Of a DNA stretch of 64,000 nt, positions 36,155-47,294 are shown piece by piece. Origin of the DNA: Rouxiella sp. S1S-2 (lineage in GTDB: Bacteria > Pseudomonadota > Gammaproteobacteria > Enterobacterales > Enterobacteriaceae); assembly GCF_009208105.1 (NCBI RefSeq), contig NZ_WFKL01000001.1, positions 3,844,001-3,908,000 of the forward strand. Reading direction: 5' to 3'. Every line of letters begins with the position of its first letter. Positions within the stretch are counted from its first letter, which is position 1. The position numbers and the translations under genes are program-made. The notes under the pieces were generated by a model. The model was not told the DNA's origin and searched no databases. It worked only from the letters and a program-made list of their open reading frames with translations.

Positions 36155-37815
36155 TATTTGGCCTTCTTCGGCTGAGGATCATCTTGCCCTGGGGCGGCGA
36201 ATACCAGCGCGTTACTCTTGTGGTTCAGAGTTTTAAGCACCGGCTGCAGTTCACGCAGAGTTTCATCCAGACGCTGCATGTCATCAACCATTTTATTGTA
36301 GGCCGGTGAACCAGGCTGGAAGCCCTGCATACTGCGGTTAAGCTGCAACAGCGTTTTTTGCATGTCCTGTGGCAGGCCTTTCATCTCTTTACTCGAAACC
36401 AACGCATTGAGCGAGTCAATGGTACGCTGCGTAGACTTCATCGTTTTCTGACTCTCCGCCAGCGTTTTGGTGGCTTCATTGATCATCGGAGTCAACGGCA
36501 GTGCGTTGATTTTGTCCAACGTTGCCATCAATTTTTGCTGGATCTGCGCCAGTCCACCACTCACCGTGGGTAGCATAGCCTGGCCGTCAATGGTCTTAGG
36601 CCCGGTCCACGGTTTGGCATTAGGATAGAAGTCCAAATCAACATAAAGCGAACCGGTTAACAGGTTGGCAGACTTCAGTGAAGCACGTAAGCCAGCTTTC
36701 AACCCAGCCTGCAAACGCTCATCCATGTTGAAATCTTTACCCAGAAGCTTGTTAAAGCGCTCAGGTTCAATACGGATCAACACCGGAATGCGGTAATCAT
36801 TGTCGATTTGTCCGCCCATCCCCATCTTCTGATACGGAACTTGCCCTACGGTACCCAAACGAATGCCGCGGAACTCAACCGGCGCGCCAGGCTGCAGGCC
36901 ACGCACAGAATCGCTAAAGAACAGCACATAATCGGTGTGATTGGTGTACAGCGAATCCTGAATACTGCGCTGGTCGTTAAACAACGCGAACGAGGCGCTG
37001 TTGTCGGCCTTTGCACCACGCTCCCAACCGTCCGGAACGTCGAAGCTCACTCCGCCGCTGAACAAGGTGGTCAACGAGCCCATTTCAACGCGAATACCCG
37101 CCGAGGACATGTCGAAATTCACCCCGCTCTCTTTCCAGAAACGCACGTTGCTGGTCACCAGACCGTCGTAAGGTGCGCGTACAAACAGTTGATAGCGGAT
37201 TTGACGTGATTCGGGGTCAAAGTGGCTGGTTTCGACGGTGCCCACCTGAAAACCACGGAACAGCACAGGATCACCCGGATTCAGCTGACCCGCACGGTCG
37301 CTGGTAAGCACTACGCGAATACCCTGCGCGTCCGGCGAGGCCAGCGGCGGTGAGTCGAGCAATTTATACTGCTCTTTCTCGTCACCTTTGCCACCCGGTT
37401 GCAGCTGAATATATGCGCCAGAGAGCAGCGTACCCAGTCCGGAAATTCCTTCACGCCCAACCTGCGGCTTAACCACCCAAAATACCGAATCGTCTTTCAG
37501 CATTTTCTCCATGCCGGAGTCGAGACGCGCCTTGATAATAACCTGCTGCAGGTCTTCGCTCAGAGTCACGGTTTCTACCTGACCCACGTTAACGTTGCGG
37601 CTCTTGATAGCCGTTTTACCGGCCTCAATACCCTCGGCTGAAGAGGTGATCAGTGTCACTTCCGGCCCCTGATGGCTGAAGTGATAAAACAGGATCCAGG
37701 CACCGATCAACGCCGTCAGAATCGGAATGATCCACACCGGTGACCAGCGTTTGATCGTGCCTACCTCCGCTTCCCCCGAAGTGTTTTCATCTCGGTTATG
37801 TTTATTGTCCGTCAT
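36154..37815 (-). CDS. pqiB: Paraquat-inducible MCE protein PqiB
   Basis: Periplasmic MCE protein anchored by one N-terminal membrane segment (WSPVWIIPILTALIGAWILFYHF). Three MCE domains of about 115 residues each (EVTLITSSAEGIEAGKTAIKSR; GIRVVLTSDRAGQLNPGDPVLFRG; DYVLFFSDSVRGLQPGAPVEFRG) that form a stacked tube for lipid traffic between membranes. Followed by coiled-coil helices. 553 residues from ATG 37815, behind AAGGAAAAATTCG; overlaps the pqiA stop by 14 bases. Confidence 0.94.
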   Translation of the reverse strand: MTDNKHNRDENTSGEAEVGTIKRWSPVWIIPILTALIGAWILFYHFSHQGPEVTLITSSAEGIEAGKTAIKSRNVNVGQVETVTLSEDLQQVIIKARLDSGMEKMLKDDSVFWVVKPQVGREGISGLGTLLSGAYIQLQPGGKGDEKEQYKLLDSPPLASPDAQGIRVVLTSDRAGQLNPGDPVLFRGFQVGTVETSHFDPESRQIRYQLFVRAPYDGLVTSNVRFWKESGVNFDMSSAGIRVEMGSLTTLFSGGVSFDVPDGWERGAKADNSASFALFNDQRSIQDSLYTNHTDYVLFFSDSVRGLQPGAPVEFRGIRLGTVGQVPYQKMGMGGQIDNDYRIPVLIRIEPERFNKLLGKDFNMDERLQAGLKAGLRASLKSANLLTGSLYVDLDFYPNAKPWTGPKTIDGQAMLPTVSGGLAQIQQKLMATLDKINALPLTPMINEATKTLAESQKTMKSTQRTIDSLNALVSSKEMKGLPQDMQKTLLQLNRSMQGFQPGSPAYNKMVDDMQRLDETLRELQPVLKTLNHKSNALVFAAPGQDDPQPKKAK

Positions 37816-39067
37816 CGAATTTTTCCTTATTTTCAAAGGTTCCTGAGCGATCCCAAATCAAGCGCGGATCAAATGTATTTGCAGCAAACATGGTGAGAAT
37901 AACCACCAGCGCAAAAAGCAGTGCGCCTATATCAGGATAAATACTCATTAACTGCCCCATTCTGACCAGTGCCGACAGCACCGCTATAACAAAAACGTCG
38001 ATCATCGACCAGCGCCCGACAAACTCCACCATTTCATACACCACGTGCAGTCGTTCACGATCGACCTTTTTAGAACTCTTGGCATCCCAACATAACCAGG
38101 CAATCGCCAGCATTTTCAACGATGGCACCATGATACTGGCAATAAAAATCACCATCGCAATCGGATAAGAACCTTCACCCCAAAGCAGGACCACGCCCGC
38201 CATAATCGTCGAAGTGAACTTGGTCCCCAGTGCCTGCGTTATCATGATAGGCAATAAATTTGCCGGTATATAAAGCATCACCGACGTCACCAGCAGCGCC
38301 ATAGTCCACTGCAGACTGTGTTTTTTTCGCGCATGCCCTTTACTGCCGCAGCGCGTACATACCTGCTGTTTTACCGGCAATATCGCCATGCAGCATTCAC
38401 ACGAGCGCAGTCCCTGTGAGAGCCCGCTTTGCCCCACCTTCAGCGGCTGATGAATAGCCGGTGCCGGTGAAACCTGCTGCCACAGCCACAGGCGATCGGT
38501 GCACTGAAACGCACGCACTTGTAATAAACAGAATAAAACGTAAGGGATAAAACTGGTGCCAATACCCACGTCTCCGTAGGCAATCAGTTTGACAAAACTG
38601 ACCAGCACGCCGGCGAGAAATATCTCGACCATACACCAGGCTTTTAGATGAAACAGGATCCAGGCAATGCGAATGTTCCATCTTCCGGGCAAGCGCACCG
38701 GCAGACAAAGCACGATAATTGCCAGCATACAGAACGCCGGAATAAGCTGTACCACCACCATAAACAGAGAAGCCATGCTGGCATAGTTGTCCGCCACCAG
38801 CACTTTGGGGATCTGAATCAGGGTAATTTCGCTGGTCAGGCCTTTAACGTTCATGTTCACAAACGAGAACATGTTAGCCAGAAGCAGCATAAACAGTGCG
38901 CTAAGCGCGTAGCCAACTGGACGTTTGCGCGGTTCTTTCCAGCACATGGTCAGCGTAGATTTACAACGTGGGCAGTTAGCCTTTTGGCCATATTTTAACG
39001 GGGGCAGTGTCACCAGCAGATCGCAATGGGGACACAGTATGTGCGGGTCATGAGAGTGTGAACACAC
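37802..39067 (-). CDS. pqiA: Inner-membrane protein PqiA
   Basis: Partner of PqiB; 421 residues. Two CxxC-type zinc-ribbon-like motifs (CPHCD and CPRCKSTL; later CECC and CTRCGSKG), and about 8 membrane segments in two PqiA domains. Start GTG 39067, six bases after GAGGAG, giving MCSHSHDPHILCPHCD, aligned with E. coli MCEHHHAAKHILCSQCD. A TTG at 39073 sits in the binding site. First gene of pqiABC. Confidence 0.92.
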   Translation of the reverse strand: MCSHSHDPHILCPHCDLLVTLPPLKYGQKANCPRCKSTLTMCWKEPRKRPVGYALSALFMLLLANMFSFVNMNVKGLTSEITLIQIPKVLVADNYASMASLFMVVVQLIPAFCMLAIIVLCLPVRLPGRWNIRIAWILFHLKAWCMVEIFLAGVLVSFVKLIAYGDVGIGTSFIPYVLFCLLQVRAFQCTDRLWLWQQVSPAPAIHQPLKVGQSGLSQGLRSCECCMAILPVKQQVCTRCGSKGHARKKHSLQWTMALLVTSVMLYIPANLLPIMITQALGTKFTSTIMAGVVLLWGEGSYPIAMVIFIASIMVPSLKMLAIAWLCWDAKSSKKVDRERLHVVYEMVEFVGRWSMIDVFVIAVLSALVRMGQLMSIYPDIGALLFALVVILTMFAANTFDPRLIWDRSGTFENKEKFDDGQ

Positions 39068-39099
39068 ATTCAACTCCTCAATGGCGAAACACGGGGAAA

Positions 39100-39144
39100 A
39101 CAGAAACCCTTATCGCCTTCCCATCATTGAGAAAGCGATAAGGG
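39100..39144 (-). terminator. Terminator of uup
   Basis: Minus strand CCCTTATCGC/GCGATAAGGG with 18-base loop and TTTCTGTTTT tail. Downstream of uup, just before pqiA. Confidence 0.75.
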
Positions 39145-39156
39145 CAAGGCGCAGCT

Positions 39157-41061
39157 TTAGCCGTTCTTCTGGGCTTCAAGCGCTTCCCAACGCTCAAACG
39201 CCTGCTCAAGTTCGAGCTCGGCGCTGGCAAGGGCATTCAACACCTGCTGGGTTTCATCATGAGGACGAGTAAAGAAGCTCGCGTCACTCATCTGCTTGCC
39301 AAGATCTGCAATCAGCACTTCCAACTCGCTGATTTTCAGAGGCAACTGCTCAAGCTCACGCTGTTGATTGTAGCTCATTTTACCGGCTGCACGCTTGGCA
39401 GGTTCCGCTTTGGCCGGTGCAGCTGCTTTAGTCTCTGCCGGAGCAGAATTACGCAGCAGGCGCTGAGATTTACGCTGATGATGCGCATCGTGATAACCGC
39501 CAACGTAGCTGTTAATCACGCCGTTGCCTTCATAAATCCAGCACTCGGTCGCCGAGTTATCGACAAATTCCCGGTCGTGGCTTACCAGCATGACGGTGCC
39601 CTGATAGCTGTCGATCAGCTCTTCAAGCAGTTCCAGCGTTTCAACATCCAGGTCGTTGGTTGGTTCATCGAGAATCAACAGGTTGCTGGGACGCAGGAAC
39701 AGTTTTGCCAGCAGCAGGCGGTTACGCTCACCGCCTGACAACGCTTTCACCGGCGTCATGGCGCGTTTAGGATGGAACAGGAAGTCCTGCAGATAGCCGA
39801 GCACGTGACGTGAACGACCATTGACCATCACTTCCTGTTTGCCTTCGGCCAGGTTGTCCATCACGGTGCGTTCCGGGTCAAGCTCGGCGCGGTGCTGGTC
39901 AAAGTAGGCCACTTCCAGCTTGGTGCCGCAGTGAACACGACCGCTGTCGGCTTCCAACTGGCTCAGCATAAGCTTGAGCAGTGTAGTTTTACCACAGCCG
40001 TTCGGGCCAACCAGAGCAATTTTGTCACCGCGCATCACTTGGGCAGAGAAATGGCTCACCAACTGCTTACCGGCCACGCTGTAGTTAACGTCTTCCATCT
40101 CAAACACAATTTTGCCGGAGCTAACGGCTTCAACCACCTGCATTTTGGCGGTGCCCATCACTTCACGGCGATCCGAACGCTCTTTACGCAAGGCTTTCAG
40201 TGCGCGCACGCGGCCTTCGTTACGGGTACGACGCGCCTTAATGCCTTGACGGATCCACACTTCTTCCTGCGCCAGTTTTTTATCGAACTCGGCGTTCTGC
40301 AAGTCTTCAACGCGCAGCGCTTCTTCTTTGCTGGTCAGGTAAAGCTCATAGTTGCCCGGATAAGAGACCAACTTGCCGCGATCAAGGTCAACAATGCGGG
40401 TCGCCATATTGCGGATAAACGAACGGTCGTGCGAGATAAAGATAATGCTGCCCTGGAACTCCTTCAGGAACTCTTCCAGCCAGGCAATACTCTCGATGTC
40501 GAGGTGGTTTGTCGGTTCATCAAGCAGCAATACCTTTGGCGCACTGACCAGCGCACGGCCAAGTGCCGCTTTACGCAACCAGCCACCGGACAGCGCAGAC
40601 AGCTCGGTATCGCCGTCCAGACCCAGCTGCAGCAGCACTTCACTGATGCGGCTGTCGAGCTGCCACAGACCCTGGTGGTCGAGGACCTCCATAATCTGTG
40701 CCAATTTGTTCAGGTTCTTCTCACTCGGATCGCTTTCAACCAGGTGCGAAATGGCGTGATAGGCTTTCAGATGCTCAGCCTGCTCAAACACCCCTTCCGA
40801 AACAAAATCGAACACTGTACCGCCAACGTTGCGCGGGGGATCCTGTTGCAGACGCGCAACAATCAGGTCTTGCTCATAGACGATACGTCCATCATCGAGC
40901 GGCACTTCGCGGTTGAGAATTTTCATCAGGGTCGACTTGCCCGCCCCGTTACGCCCAACCAGACAGACGCGCTCGTTAGGTTCGATATGTAATTCGGTGT
41001 TGTCTAAAATTGGTGCATCGCTGAAAGACAGCCAAGCACCCGACATGCTGATTAACGACAT
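39157..41061 (-). CDS. uup: ABC-F ATPase Uup
   Basis: Soluble ABC-F protein of 634 residues: two ATPase domains, Walker A VGRNGAGKST (about 35) and VGPNGCGKTT (about 350), signature LSGGWLRKAALGRAL and LSGGERNRLLLAK, and Walker B LLLDEPTNHLD and LILDEPTNDLD. A C-terminal coiled coil (MSYNQQRELEQLPLKISELEVLIADL...LERWEAL) binds DNA in E. coli Uup. Immediately after rlmKL (5 bases), probably in operon with it. Confidence 0.95.
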   Translation of the reverse strand: MSLISMSGAWLSFSDAPILDNTELHIEPNERVCLVGRNGAGKSTLMKILNREVPLDDGRIVYEQDLIVARLQQDPPRNVGGTVFDFVSEGVFEQAEHLKAYHAISHLVESDPSEKNLNKLAQIMEVLDHQGLWQLDSRISEVLLQLGLDGDTELSALSGGWLRKAALGRALVSAPKVLLLDEPTNHLDIESIAWLEEFLKEFQGSIIFISHDRSFIRNMATRIVDLDRGKLVSYPGNYELYLTSKEEALRVEDLQNAEFDKKLAQEEVWIRQGIKARRTRNEGRVRALKALRKERSDRREVMGTAKMQVVEAVSSGKIVFEMEDVNYSVAGKQLVSHFSAQVMRGDKIALVGPNGCGKTTLLKLMLSQLEADSGRVHCGTKLEVAYFDQHRAELDPERTVMDNLAEGKQEVMVNGRSRHVLGYLQDFLFHPKRAMTPVKALSGGERNRLLLAKLFLRPSNLLILDEPTNDLDVETLELLEELIDSYQGTVMLVSHDREFVDNSATECWIYEGNGVINSYVGGYHDAHHQRKSQRLLRNSAPAETKAAAPAKAEPAKRAAGKMSYNQQRELEQLPLKISELEVLIADLGKQMSDASFFTRPHDETQQVLNALASAELELEQAFERWEALEAQKNG

Positions 41062-41066
41062 AGACT

Positions 41067-43187
41067 TTATTTTTCCTCGCCGGCGTGAGTGATCAGCCAG
41101 CAGTTGTGAATTTGGCGGTTACGGGCAAAATCCTGAGACACAGTTTGGCTGGTTATCTCTTTTGCACTGAGGCCGAGCTTGCTCAGACCTTCAGCGTCCA
41201 TTTGGAATCCGCGTTTATTGTTTGAGAACATAATGGTGCCGTTGCGACGTAAAATACGTTTCAAATCTTTCATCAGCGCCAAGTGATCGCGCTGTACGTC
41301 AAAGCTTTCGGCCATACGTTTCGAGTTTGAGAAAGTTGGCGGATCGATAAAGATCACATCAAACTGCTCATCGGCATTGCTCAGCCACGACAGGCAGTCA
41401 GCCTGAATCAGGCGATGCTGACGCCCAGTCAAGCCGTTTGCACGCAGGTTTTTCTCCGCCCACTCAAGATAAGTACGCGACATATCTACCGTAGTAGTGC
41501 TGCGCGCGCCGCCCAGTCCGGCGTGTACGCTCGCGGTGCCGGTATAGGCGAACAGGTTCAGGAAGTCTTTTCCACTGCTCATTTCGCCCAGCATTTTACG
41601 GGCAATGCGGTGGTCAAGGAACAGGCCGGTGTCGAGATAGTCAGTCAGGTTAACCCAAAACTTGGCGTTAAACTCTTCAACCATCAGGAACTCACCTTTC
41701 TGCGCCAGCTTTTCGTACTGACTGGTGCCCTTCTGACGTTCACGCGTTTTCAACACCAGCTGGCTTGAGGAGATATCCAAAACCGACAGCGTCGCATTGA
41801 TCACGTCAAACAGGCGCTGACGCGCTTTTTGTGCATCAATCGTTTTAGGCGGCGCATATTCCTGCACCACGATTTTGCTGCCGTAGCGGTCAACAGCGAC
41901 GTTGTAGTCTGGCAAGTCAGCGTCATACAGACGGTAGCACTCAATGCCCTGCTGCTTCGCCCACTTTTCCAATTTCTTAACATTTTTACGCAGGCGGTTG
42001 GCGAAATCTTCGGCAAGCTGCGCACCGGCGGTTCCCAGAGGGTTTTCCGCCAGCTGATAGTTTTTCTGCACGCACTCAAGCGGACCATTTTTTGCTTTGA
42101 ACTGACGATCGGCGCGCAGTTGCAGGCAGCTTAACAGCTCTGGCGAAGCGCTGAACAACGACATCTGCCAGCCACCAAACTGCGTTTTGGCAATGCGCCC
42201 CAGGAGGTTATGCAGCGCAATCAGCGCCGGTTCACTTTCAAGACGCTCACCGTAAGGCGGGTTACTGATAAGGGTGCCCACCGGACCTTCCGGCAGCGGG
42301 TTTTTCAGTTTACCGACTTCAGAGGCTTCAAAGCTAATCAGCTCAGACACACCGGCGCGACGGGCGTTGGATTTCGCCATCTCAATCACTCGACGGTCAA
42401 TGTCTGAGCCAAAGAAGCGCGAAGTGGTTTCCTGTACTGCGCGACGGGTGCGCACCTGCGCCTCGGTGGTCAGTTCGCGCCACAGTTCTTCATCAAACTT
42501 GGACCAGGCGGTAAAGCCCCAGTGCGGACGATGCAGGCCAGGCGCGCGATCGGCAGCGATCATCGCTGCTTCGATAAGCAAAGTGCCTGAACCACACATC
42601 GGATCGACCATTGGCGTACCGGCTTGCCAGCCGGAGCGCATCACGATGGCCGCCGCCAGACTCTCTTTCAGCGGTGCCTGACCGGCCAGGTCGCGGTAGC
42701 CGCGCTGGTGCAGGCCTTCACCGCTCAGATCGAGGGCAACGCTTGCGGTATCACGCTGTAAAAACACGTTAACGCGAATATCAGGCTGCTGTTTTGCCAC
42801 ATTTGGACGCTCGTCCATTTTGCGGGTAAAGCTGTCGACGATCGCATCTTTAACTTTTAATGCACCGTACTGGCTGTTGCGGATCTCGTCATTCAGGCCG
42901 CTAAAGTGCACGGCAAAGGTTTTTTCAACGCTAAAAATGGACGGCCAGTCGATCGCCATCACGCCCAGATAGAGGTCGAGATCGCTATGAACTTTAAATT
43001 CATTTAATGGAAGAAGGATACGCGATGCGAGTCGGCTCCAGAGCAGACTTTTATACAGCAGGCGATCGTCGCCTTCGAAATGCACCCCGCCCTGCACCAC
43101 TTTGCAGCCCTGCGCACCCAGCGTTTCAAGTTCGCTTTTTAATAGTTCTTCCAATCCACGCGCCGTGCTGGCAAACAAAGAGTTCAT
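41067..43187 (-). CDS. rlmL: Bifunctional 23S rRNA methyltransferase RlmKL
   Basis: 706 residues. N-terminal THUMP and RlmL part (m2G2445; [20 protein letters not shown]) and a C-terminal RlmK part (m7G2069; [13 protein letters not shown]). Both SAM folds are visible: [19 protein letters not shown] and [18 protein letters not shown]. Same fused architecture as E. coli. ATG 43187 at the end of [20 protein letters not shown]. Confidence 0.94.
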   Translation of the reverse strand: MNSLFASTARGLEELLKSELETLGAQGCKVVQGGVHFEGDDRLLYKSLLWSRLASRILLPLNEFKVHSDLDLYLGVMAIDWPSIFSVEKTFAVHFSGLNDEIRNSQYGALKVKDAIVDSFTRKMDERPNVAKQQPDIRVNVFLQRDTASVALDLSGEGLHQRGYRDLAGQAPLKESLAAAIVMRSGWQAGTPMVDPMCGSGTLLIEAAMIAADRAPGLHRPHWGFTAWSKFDEELWRELTTEAQVRTRRAVQETTSRFFGSDIDRRVIEMAKSNARRAGVSELISFEASEVGKLKNPLPEGPVGTLISNPPYGERLESEPALIALHNLLGRIAKTQFGGWQMSLFSASPELLSCLQLRADRQFKAKNGPLECVQKNYQLAENPLGTAGAQLAEDFANRLRKNVKKLEKWAKQQGIECYRLYDADLPDYNVAVDRYGSKIVVQEYAPPKTIDAQKARQRLFDVINATLSVLDISSSQLVLKTRERQKGTSQYEKLAQKGEFLMVEEFNAKFWVNLTDYLDTGLFLDHRIARKMLGEMSSGKDFLNLFAYTGTASVHAGLGGARSTTTVDMSRTYLEWAEKNLRANGLTGRQHRLIQADCLSWLSNADEQFDVIFIDPPTFSNSKRMAESFDVQRDHLALMKDLKRILRRNGTIMFSNNKRGFQMDAEGLSKLGLSAKEITSQTVSQDFARNRQIHNCWLITHAGEEK

Positions 43188-43401
43188 ATTGACTTAATCA
43201 CCTAGAAGTTATTTCCTACAGAACAAAACAGTATATTACCCGAGACCGTTTCCAGGTCCGGATAATGAGAAAACAGGGGCGCATTATAGCTAATCCTGAC
43301 GACTTGTCATAAAGTCTCTTGTTACAACACAAAAAGAGCCCCTACCCAAGCATTTGGCATCCCCTTGCGAAGCCTACCGCTGGTGAGGCCTGGAGGCATT
43401 A

Positions 43402-44508
43402 GTGGTTACTCTGTCAAGATTATACGTACATCCAGTTAAGTCCATGCGCGGTTTGCAACTTTCACACGCCCAAGTTACCCCCAGCGGTTTAGCCTTCGAT
43501 CGTCTTTTTATGCTGGCCGACCCGCAGGGAACATTTATTACCGCTCGCCAGTATCCGCAGCTGGTTCAGTTTATGCCGGCTTTATTACCGGATGGATTAA
43601 TCTTAACCAGTCCCGACGGCAGCGACAGCGTCGTGTTGAAATTCAGCGACTTTGACAGCCAACCGCAGCCAACAGAAGTTTGGGGTAACCATTTTACCTC
43701 GCTTGTTGCGCCCGAAAACATCAATACTTGGCTTAGCAGTTACCTCAAACGTGACGTTCAGCTGCGCTGGGTGGGGCCGAGCCTTACCCGCCATGTTAAA
43801 AAACAGCCGGAGATCCCGCTCTCCTTTGCCGATGGTTATCCCTATTTATTGTTAAATGAAGCCTCGCTGTTTGACCTGAAAAAGCGCTGCCCTGCCAGCG
43901 TAAAACTGGAGCAGTTCCGGCCGAACCTGGTAATAACCGGCGCGGAGCCTTATGCCGAGGACACCTGGCAAACGATTCGCGTGGGCGACGTCATTTTTGA
44001 CTTGGTCAAACCCTGCAGCCGCTGCGTATTAACCACCGTCAGCACCGAGCGAGGCCGAAAGCATCCCTCCGGGGAGCCGTTAAAAACGCTGCAGAGCTAT
44101 CGCACCGCCGACGATGGCGATGTGGACTTTGGTCAGAACATGATTGCGCGTAACAGCGGCATTATTCGCGCGGGTGACAGTGTAGAGGTTCTTGCCACCA
44201 AGCCCGCACGCCCTTACTCGGCCGGCACTGTGGTTGAAAACGTCGAAATGCCCGCCACTGCCGCGCAGGAAGTCGCTATAACCTATAAGGGCACTTCTTT
44301 TAAGGGCAACAATCAGCAGATTTTGTTGGAGCAGCTTGAACAGCAAGGCCTGCGCATTCCGTATTCCTGTCGTGCGGGAATTTGTGGAAGTTGCAAACTG
44401 ACTCTGGTCGAAGGCGAGATTAACGCACTGAAAGCGACGGCGATAGGGAAGCAGGGTAAAATTCTTTCGTGCAGCTGTGTGCCAGCGTCAGACTTGATAC
44501 TGGAATAA
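43402..44508 (+). CDS. ycbX: YcbX, MOSC domain plus 2Fe-2S ferredoxin
   Basis: 368 residues. N-terminal MOSC beta-barrel and MOSC domains ([46 protein letters not shown] with the Cys that binds Moco) and C-terminal plant-type ferredoxin ([22 protein letters not shown], with four Cys, CSC near the end). In E. coli YcbX reduces N-hydroxylated bases with molybdenum cofactor. GTG start at 43402 behind GGAGG. Divergent from rlmKL and convergent with zapC. Confidence 0.93.
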   Translation: MVTLSRLYVHPVKSMRGLQLSHAQVTPSGLAFDRLFMLADPQGTFITARQYPQLVQFMPALLPDGLILTSPDGSDSVVLKFSDFDSQPQPTEVWGNHFTSLVAPENINTWLSSYLKRDVQLRWVGPSLTRHVKKQPEIPLSFADGYPYLLLNEASLFDLKKRCPASVKLEQFRPNLVITGAEPYAEDTWQTIRVGDVIFDLVKPCSRCVLTTVSTERGRKHPSGEPLKTLQSYRTADDGDVDFGQNMIARNSGIIRAGDSVEVLATKPARPYSAGTVVENVEMPATAAQEVAITYKGTSFKGNNQQILLEQLEQQGLRIPYSCRAGICGSCKLTLVEGEINALKATAIGKQGKILSCSCVPASDLILE

Positions 44509-44581
44509 CGGGTAAAGTTAATAACTTTATAGCGTAATAAGAAAGGCCAGAGAAATAACTTTCGGCTTCAGGGCGGAAATA

Positions 44582-45124
44582 TCAAACCGCCCTGTCATAG
44601 ACAGTATCTAATTTAATCTGTGCAGGCATTAATCTGTCGTGCATGATTTTAATCGCATCGCCTAATACCATGCCGCGACCGGCAATAGTCAGACGCTCCT
44701 GCGCCAACAGGCACAGGCTGGCGTTATCGCCAGACTCAACCACTAGCAGCGTTGCCTGCTCACCGGACGCCATAACGTTAACGCTGGCCAACTGGCCATT
44801 ATCAGGCTGGAACGGACGATGTTGTTGAGTAAAGTGCCAGCTTTTCGGCATAAGTGGTTTTAAAAATCGGAACGCCACTAACGCATTAAGCACTAATTCG
44901 GCCCGCTGTTCGGCGGCTAATTTAATTTTCTTGCACTGCTCTTCAAAGTCGAAATATAACGCCGCGTCGTCAACGCAAAAGGTTGATTCTGAGAATGCGT
45001 CAGGCGTTAACATTTTAGCGGGAAAACGTGAACGGAAAATCATGCCATTGGCTAAGTCCAACATCAGTCGGTCATGTTCAGCATCAAAATACCAACGCCA
45101 ATTATCATCTGGTTTGATTTTCAT
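44582..45124 (-). CDS. zapC: Cell division factor ZapC
   Basis: 180-residue cytosolic protein that binds FtsZ and bundles its filaments. N-terminus [44 protein letters not shown] and the QVC-free C-terminal domain match E. coli ZapC. Convergent with ycbX and 257 bases from pyrD, which is on the same strand. Confidence 0.94.
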   Translation of the reverse strand: MKIKPDDNWRWYFDAEHDRLMLDLANGMIFRSRFPAKMLTPDAFSESTFCVDDAALYFDFEEQCKKIKLAAEQRAELVLNALVAFRFLKPLMPKSWHFTQQHRPFQPDNGQLASVNVMASGEQATLLVVESGDNASLCLLAQERLTIAGRGMVLGDAIKIMHDRLMPAQIKLDTVYDRAV

Positions 45125-45381
45125 TTCGTTATCCTATTTATCCTCGCCTGCTTTAACGACAATCGCTCAATCTTGTTGAGCCAACTGCCACAAAACCTAT
45201 CACTCAACGGTAACACTTTTAGCGGTAACCTCTATATAGGACAAATCGCAGGTTAGCCTCGTGCTCAAAGAATTAATGACTTTTAAGTACATTTAATACT
45301 CAGTGAACAAAATATAAACGAGCCGGAGGGATAAATAAACCCCCCGGCTGCCGTTGTTTACAAATTTATTGTGAGCGACAA

Positions 45382-46392
45382 CTATATATTCATGAGAATA
45401 TTTTTAATCAATTGTGGCCCATGGTAGATAAACCCGGAATAGATTTGAATTAATGAAGCGCCCGCATCCATTTTTTCACGCGCGGCAGTTAATGAATCTA
45501 TGCCGCCGACGCCAATAATTGGCAGCTTGCCGTTAAGCTCCTGTGAGAGCATACGAACGATCTGCGTGCTCTGCATCTGCACCGGACGGCCGCTCAACCC
45601 ACCCGCCTCATTGCCATGAATAAGACCGTCGACTAATTTACGCTCAAGCGTAGTATTGGTGGCGATAACGCCGTCCATATTATGCCGAACCAAAGAGTCG
45701 GCTATTTGGATCAACTCTTCAGGAGAAAGATCCGGTGCGATCTTCACCGCGACAGGCACATATTTATGATGACGCTGCTGGAGTTCAAGCTGCTTATTTT
45801 TGATTGATCCGAGCAGATCGTCGAGCGCTTCACCATATTGTAGAGAGCGCAGACCCGGGGTGTTCGGTGAGGAGATATTAATGGCGATATAGCCCGCATA
45901 AGCATAAACCTTCTCCATGCAGATTAAATAATCGTCTTTGCCGTTCTCAACCGGGGTGTCTTTATTCTTACCTATATTAATGCCGAGCACGCCGCTGAAG
46001 TGTGATTTTTTGACGTTATTGACTAAATTATCGACACCGTGATTATTAAAGCCCATGCGGTTAATTAGGCCTTCTGCTTCCACCACGCGGAATATTCTTG
46101 GCTTGGGATTGCCGTCCTGCGCGCGAGGCGTCACCGTACCCACTTCAACGAATCCAAATCCCATTGCACCAAATGCATCGATACATTCACCGTTTTTATC
46201 CAGACCCGCAGCCAGGCCGAGCGGGTTCTTAAAGCTTACCCCCATGCAGGTTACCGGCTTGCTTGGCACAGATTGGCGAATTAAAAACTCGAAAGGGGAA
46301 CCAGAAAGACGCCTAAGTTGGCTAAAAGTTAATTCATGCGCACGCTCTGGATCGAGCTGAAACAGTGCTTTCTTAACGAAGGGATAATACAT
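45382..46392 (-). CDS. pyrD: Dihydroorotate dehydrogenase (quinone) PyrD
   Basis: Class 2 (membrane-associated) enzyme that oxidises dihydroorotate to orotate and passes electrons to quinone. 336 residues. N-terminal amphipathic helix [20 protein letters not shown], catalytic Ser175 ([10 protein letters not shown]), and the FMN-site strand [28 protein letters not shown] ending ([29 protein letters not shown]). ATG behind GGAGAATCC. A PurR-like box lies upstream. Confidence 0.95.
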   Translation of the reverse strand: MYYPFVKKALFQLDPERAHELTFSQLRRLSGSPFEFLIRQSVPSKPVTCMGVSFKNPLGLAAGLDKNGECIDAFGAMGFGFVEVGTVTPRAQDGNPKPRIFRVVEAEGLINRMGFNNHGVDNLVNNVKKSHFSGVLGINIGKNKDTPVENGKDDYLICMEKVYAYAGYIAINISSPNTPGLRSLQYGEALDDLLGSIKNKQLELQQRHHKYVPVAVKIAPDLSPEELIQIADSLVRHNMDGVIATNTTLERKLVDGLIHGNEAGGLSGRPVQMQSTQIVRMLSQELNGKLPIIGVGGIDSLTAAREKMDAGASLIQIYSGFIYHGPQLIKNILMNI

Positions 46393-46470
46393 GGATTCTC
46401 CTGAGGTCCCGGTGGCTAATGGCTGGTGGCCAGTCGGGGCGATATTATCGGCTAAGCCAACGCCAATTGG
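46393..46470 (-). promoter_or_regulatory. pyrD promoter and leader
   Basis: A -10-like GATAAT/TAATAT lies at about 46440-46450 on the minus strand, followed by a C-rich start (CGCCCCGACTGGCC) and a GC-rich leader before GGAGAATCC. In E. coli, pyrD start-site choice and a leader hairpin control translation by pyrimidine level. The arrangement here is compatible, but the pairing is not proved. Confidence 0.4.
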
Positions 46471-46499
46471 AATTGATTCCCGTCAAAAAAGGGCATTCT

Positions 46500-46515
46500 A
46501 CGCAAACGATACCTT
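46500..46515 (-). promoter_or_regulatory. PurR operator-like box upstream of pyrD
   Basis: ACGCAAACGATACCTT on the plus strand, left half perfect to ACGCAAACGTTTNCNT, right half degenerate. E. coli pyrD is under PurR. Confidence 0.45.
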
Positions 46516-46672
46516 TTTATTTTCTTCTGTAGAACATGTTGGTCACAGGAAACCTCCAAACAGCCACAGATTTCCCCTTCTTATCCATTTTTGAACTATA
46601 AAATCCTAAAATTTAGATTTCCAGTCATAAGCTATCGCCTGCTAATTTAAATCAAAATCTTTACAAATTCGT

Positions 46673-46686
46673 TAGTTATATAACTA
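46673..46686. promoter_or_regulatory. Palindrome in the ssuE promoter region
   Basis: TAGTTATATAACTA, a perfect 14-bp palindrome 20 bases before the ssuE ATG. It may be part of a promoter or regulator site; the CysB/Cbl sites known in E. coli cannot be confirmed by eye. Confidence 0.35.
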
Positions 46687-46705
46687 CTGGTTATAAGGGG
46701 TCGTA

Positions 46706-47281
46706 ATGAAAGTCATATCACTGGCAGGTAGCCCACGTCAGCCGTCGCGTTCTTCAGCCTTGCTCGCACTTAGCCACCAGTGGCTCATCGCACGCGGCGT
46801 TGAAGTTGTTTCCTATAGCCTGCAGGATTTTTCTGCCGACGATCTGCTGTTTGCCAATTTTAACAGCCCGCAGCTAAAAGAGCTTATTGCTCAACTGGAT
46901 ACCGCCGATGGTCTGTTGATTGCGACGCCGGTATACAAAGCATCCCTTTCCGGTGCGCTCAAGACGCTACTCGACCTGCTTCCCGAGCGCGCGCTCGAGC
47001 ATAAAGTGGTGTTGCCACTCGCTACTGCGGGTTCAACCGGCCACATGTTGGCGATTGACTACGCACTGAAACCGGTTCTGAACGCTTTGAAGGCGCAAGA
47101 AGTGTTACAAGGCGTGTTTGCCGACGACAAATTGATTGGCCAATATCAACACTTCCCGGCGGAGCTGGAAGAAGGTTTACAAGCACGTCTTGATGACTCG
47201 CTTGAAACCTTTATTACCGCGTTGGGACATCGTCACACGCTGGCTATCGCACGGGCAAAACGTCAACACGCTCACGCATAA
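46706..47281 (+). CDS. ssuE: NADPH-dependent FMN reductase SsuE
   Basis: Supplies FMNH2 to SsuD. 191 residues, flavodoxin-like fold: [21 protein letters not shown] (phosphate-binding loop) and [24 protein letters not shown]. First gene of ssuEADCB; the order is that of E. coli. Stop at 47281, 13 bases before ssuA. Confidence 0.95.
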   Translation: MKVISLAGSPRQPSRSSALLALSHQWLIARGVEVVSYSLQDFSADDLLFANFNSPQLKELIAQLDTADGLLIATPVYKASLSGALKTLLDLLPERALEHKVVLPLATAGSTGHMLAIDYALKPVLNALKAQEVLQGVFADDKLIGQYQHFPAELEEGLQARLDDSLETFITALGHRHTLAIARAKRQHAHA

Positions 47282-47294
47282 ACGGGAAGACGTT

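Noticed and set aside
39892..40992. 366-codon frame antisense to uup
   Set aside because: Mirror of the biased Uup codons; protein is low in sense and matches no family.
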